A stretch of 56,892 nt of DNA from Aliiroseovarius sp. (GTDB lineage: Bacteria; Pseudomonadota; Alphaproteobacteria; Rhodobacterales; Rhodobacteraceae): contig NZ_JASBTN010000070.1 of NCBI RefSeq assembly GCF_030148435.1, positions 1 through 56,892 on the forward strand, in the 5' to 3' direction. The notes under the pieces were generated by a model. The model was not told the origin of the DNA. It did no database searches and saw only the letters and a list, made by a program, of their open reading frames with translations. Positions 54,950-56,892 of the stretch are shown in pieces. A program made the position numbers and the translations under genes. The stretch's first letter is position 1; every line of letters starts with the position of its first letter.

Positions 54950-56134
54950 TCACTCCTTCACGTAAAGCTTGCGCTCCATGTCACAGAGGCATTCGGCAGC
55001 CCCATCCTCGCGGATCAGGATTGTTTCGGTGGTTTCCAGACCCCAGCTATCCATCCAGAGCGCCGGCATGAAATGAAAGACCATGCCCGGCTCCAGAACG
55101 GTCTCGTCCTCGCTGCGGATCGAAGCGGTACGCTCGCCCCAGTCGGGCGGGTAGCTGAGCCCGACCGGATAGCCCATGCGTCCGGAACGGTCGATCCCGT
55201 GCCTGGCCAGGACGGACATGAAGGCATTGGCGATATCGCAGGTGCGGTTTCCGGCGCGCGCGGCCTCCAGCCCGGCGGCAATTCCCTCCAGCTGCGCCTG
55301 TTCCGCACGGCGTACCGCGTCCGAAGGCGTGCCAAGGTACACGGTGCGGCAGAGCGGCGCGTGATAGCGGCGATAACAGCCGGAAAGCTCGAAGAAGGTG
55401 GCCTCCCCCGCCTGCATCGGGGTGCCGTTCCAGGTCAGGTGTGCGGCGGTGGCGTCGAGGCCGGAGGGCGTCAGCGGGACGATGGCCGGGTAGTCGCCCC
55501 AGTCGTCGCCGACCCCGGTGATGCCCGCATGCATGATGTCCGCCACCAGGTCGTTCTTGCGCACCCCCGGCGCGGCCCGGTCGATGGCGACCTGCATCAT
55601 CCGCTCCGAAATCGCTGCGGCCGTGCGGATGAAGGCGACCTCGTCCCCGGATTTCACCAGACGCTGCCAGTTGACCAGCGCGGTGGCATCCACCAGCGTG
55701 GCCCCGGGCAGCTCGGTCGCCAGCACCGCGTGGGCCTTGGCGGAGTAATAATAGTTCTCCATCTCCACCCCGATACGCGCGTGTTCCAGTCCACGCGCCT
55801 TGAGGTGCCCGGACAGATCCTGCATCGGGTGGACCTCGGTCGACTGCACATAGTGGTCGCCATAGCCCAGGATATTGGCGTGATCCATCCAGCAGGTGCG
55901 CCGCCCGCCCATCATGTCCATGTGGCGGCCCCACCAGATCGGCTCGCCCTCGGGCAGGACGATCACACCCTGATGGACATAGAAGGACCAGCCGTCATAG
56001 CCGGTCAGCCAGGCCTGGTTCGACGGGTCGGTGACGAAGAGCGCGTCCAGCCCGGCCGCCGCCATCGCGATGCGGGTCTTGCTCAGGCGACGATCGTATT
56101 CCGCACGGCTGAAGGGGGCGTTGGATGTGGTCAT
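54950..56134 (-). CDS. doeA: Ectoine hydrolase-type M24 protein (DoeA/EutD)
   Basis: A 394-residue protein closely matching ectoine hydrolase, which opens the ring of ectoine to N-acetyl-2,4-diaminobutyrate. Diagnostic stretches are NQAWLTGYDGWSFYVHQGV, VEMENYYYSAKAH, YRRYHAPLCRTVYLG, GYPVGLSYPPDWGERTAS and MVFHFMPALWMDSWGLETTE. As in known EutD enzymes, two metal ligands of the M24 fold are replaced (Glu249 and His258 in FFELSGCYRRYH), consistent with a metal-free, covalent mechanism. The ATG at 56134 has GGAG at good distance; the one at 56140 is too close to it. It is followed directly by the M20 deacetylase. Confidence 0.9.
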   Translation of the reverse strand: MTTSNAPFSRAEYDRRLSKTRIAMAAAGLDALFVTDPSNQAWLTGYDGWSFYVHQGVIVLPEGEPIWWGRHMDMMGGRRTCWMDHANILGYGDHYVQSTEVHPMQDLSGHLKARGLEHARIGVEMENYYYSAKAHAVLATELPGATLVDATALVNWQRLVKSGDEVAFIRTAAAISERMMQVAIDRAAPGVRKNDLVADIMHAGITGVGDDWGDYPAIVPLTPSGLDATAAHLTWNGTPMQAGEATFFELSGCYRRYHAPLCRTVYLGTPSDAVRRAEQAQLEGIAAGLEAARAGNRTCDIANAFMSVLARHGIDRSGRMGYPVGLSYPPDWGERTASIRSEDETVLEPGMVFHFMPALWMDSWGLETTETILIREDGAAECLCDMERKLYVKE

Positions 56135-56155
56135 GTTCATGCTCCTTTCCTCGGG

Positions 56156-56892
56156 TCAGCCCAGAACGGCGGCAACGGCACGGGCGGTGGCGGCGACCAC
56201 CCGGTCCGCCTCTTCACGGGTCAGACAGAAGGGCGGCGCAAACCCCAGGATATCGCCCTGCGGCATGGCGCGGGCGATCACGCTGTCCTGTTCCAGAAGC
56301 CTGGCGGCAATCCGCGGACCGATCTTGTCGGCGGGGTCGAAGAATTTGCGGCCATCCCTGTCCGCGACGAACTCCACCGCGCAGAGCATGCCTTCGCCGC
56401 GCACCTCACCCACGTTGGCATGCCCCGCCAGCGCTTCGGCCATGGTGCGATTCAGATAGGCGCCGACCTCGCCCGCGTTCGAAACAAGGTTCAGCTTGTC
56501 GATCAGCTTGAGGTTCGCCACCCCGGCCGCCGCCCCGATCGGGTGGGCGGAATAGGTCCAGCCATGGCCGATCGGGCCGCTTTCGTCCGTGCCCCGCTCC
56601 AGAACTTTCCAAACCCTGTCACTGACGATCGTCCCGGACAACGGCGCATAGGCCGAGGTCAGCCCCTTGGCGATCGTGATGATATCCGGGCGCATGCCAT
56701 AGTGATCGGACCCGAACATGCTGCCAAGCCGCCCGAATCCGGTCACGACCTCGTCCGCAACCAGCAGGATGTCGTGCTTGTCCAGCACGGCCTGGATGCT
56801 CGGCCAATACCCCGCGGGCGGCGGCACGATCCCTCGGCTTTCATTGGGCAGCGCCAGCAAGCGGCGCAGCGGGTTCCAGTCACGTGCGGCCA
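56156..56892 (-). CDS. Class III aminotransferase (partial, N-terminus outside window)
   Basis: The 245 visible codons are the C-terminal half of a PLP-dependent aminotransferase of the omega-amino acid type: IVPPPAGYWPSIQAVLDKHD, LLVADEVVTGFGRLGSMFGS, the PLP lysine in IITIAKGLTSAYAPLSG, GHGWTYSAHPIGAAAG and RGEGMLCAVEFVADRDG. It is the first visible gene of the operon with doeA-like and argE-like, 21 bp upstream. Context suits a diaminobutyrate transaminase (DoeD-like). The residues nearest the window edge do not show the EPxxGxGG motif that normally precedes the IVPPP stretch. Confidence 0.85.
   Translation of the reverse strand, partial: AARDWNPLRRLLALPNESRGIVPPPAGYWPSIQAVLDKHDILLVADEVVTGFGRLGSMFGSDHYGMRPDIITIAKGLTSAYAPLSGTIVSDRVWKVLERGTDESGPIGHGWTYSAHPIGAAAGVANLKLIDKLNLVSNAGEVGAYLNRTMAEALAGHANVGEVRGEGMLCAVEFVADRDGRKFFDPADKIGPRIAARLLEQDSVIARAMPQGDILGFAPPFCLTREEADRVVAATARAVAAVLG

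Overview
The window looks like a chromosomal segment from an alphaproteobacterium of the Rhodobacteraceae (Roseobacter group, order Rhodobacterales). Grounds: GC-rich coding with strong third-position bias; the neighbouring ctrA and sciP genes; the gene order pyrH-frr-uppS-cdsA-dxr-rseP-bamA-skp-fabZ-lpxA-lpxI-lpxB; LpxI in place of LpxH; a class II DAHP synthase; a gamma-type carbonic anhydrase; and two Hint-domain proteins, one of them carrying RTX calcium-binding repeats, which are typical of marine roseobacters. I see no rRNA, tRNA, CRISPR array, prophage or intact insertion sequence. The assignment rests on protein recognition from memory and not on a database search.

Layout. 1-940: cell-cycle regulators ctrA (cut by the left edge) and sciP. 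1061-2203: mnmA on the plus strand. 2249-14673: a long minus-strand block for envelope biogenesis and housekeeping (pyrH, frr, uppS, cdsA, dxr, rseP, a 43-codon membrane peptide, bamA, skp-like, fabZ, lpxA, lpxI, lpxB). No lpxD lies in this block. 14773-15669: miaA. 15670-15960: a gap with a possible minus-strand small RNA. 15961-23502: an AraC-type regulator followed by a peptide/nickel-type ABC importer (Tat-exported binding protein, two permeases, and one protein with two fused ATPase domains). 23571-27073: small genes, a VOC protein, a lytic transglycosylase, ssb and a CBS-domain site-2 protease. 27070-28755: aroB and aroK. 28841-31483: a small membrane peptide, a secreted 521-residue protein and xerD. 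31514-36919: ratA-like, hpt, a small membrane protein, lipA, a peroxiredoxin, a gamma carbonic anhydrase, gmk and yicC. 37109-39350: a PAS_5 protein and class II DAHP synthase.

39530-48506: a GlxA-like regulator, a TTG-start lipoprotein, a PQQ-type sugar dehydrogenase, then a complete branched-chain amino acid type ABC importer (livJ, livG, livF, a small unknown gene, livH, livM) ending in a MobA-like nucleotidyltransferase. 48473-52741: a stand-alone Hint-fold protein lacking the nucleophilic cysteine, and a 1079-residue RTX-repeat protein with an apparently complete C-terminal Hint domain, preceded by about 1 kb without a convincing gene. 53793-56892: a minus-strand catabolic operon of a class III aminotransferase (cut by the right edge), an ectoine-hydrolase-type M24 protein (DoeA/EutD) and an ArgE-like M20 deacetylase, which together could take an N-acetyl diamino acid towards central metabolism.

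The most unusual points are the CtrA-like binding sites near ctrA and the PAS_5 gene, the Hint pair with a degenerate member, the ArgE-like enzyme where the usual ectoine pathway has DoeB/EutE, the candidate small RNA, and several strong intergenic palindromes.
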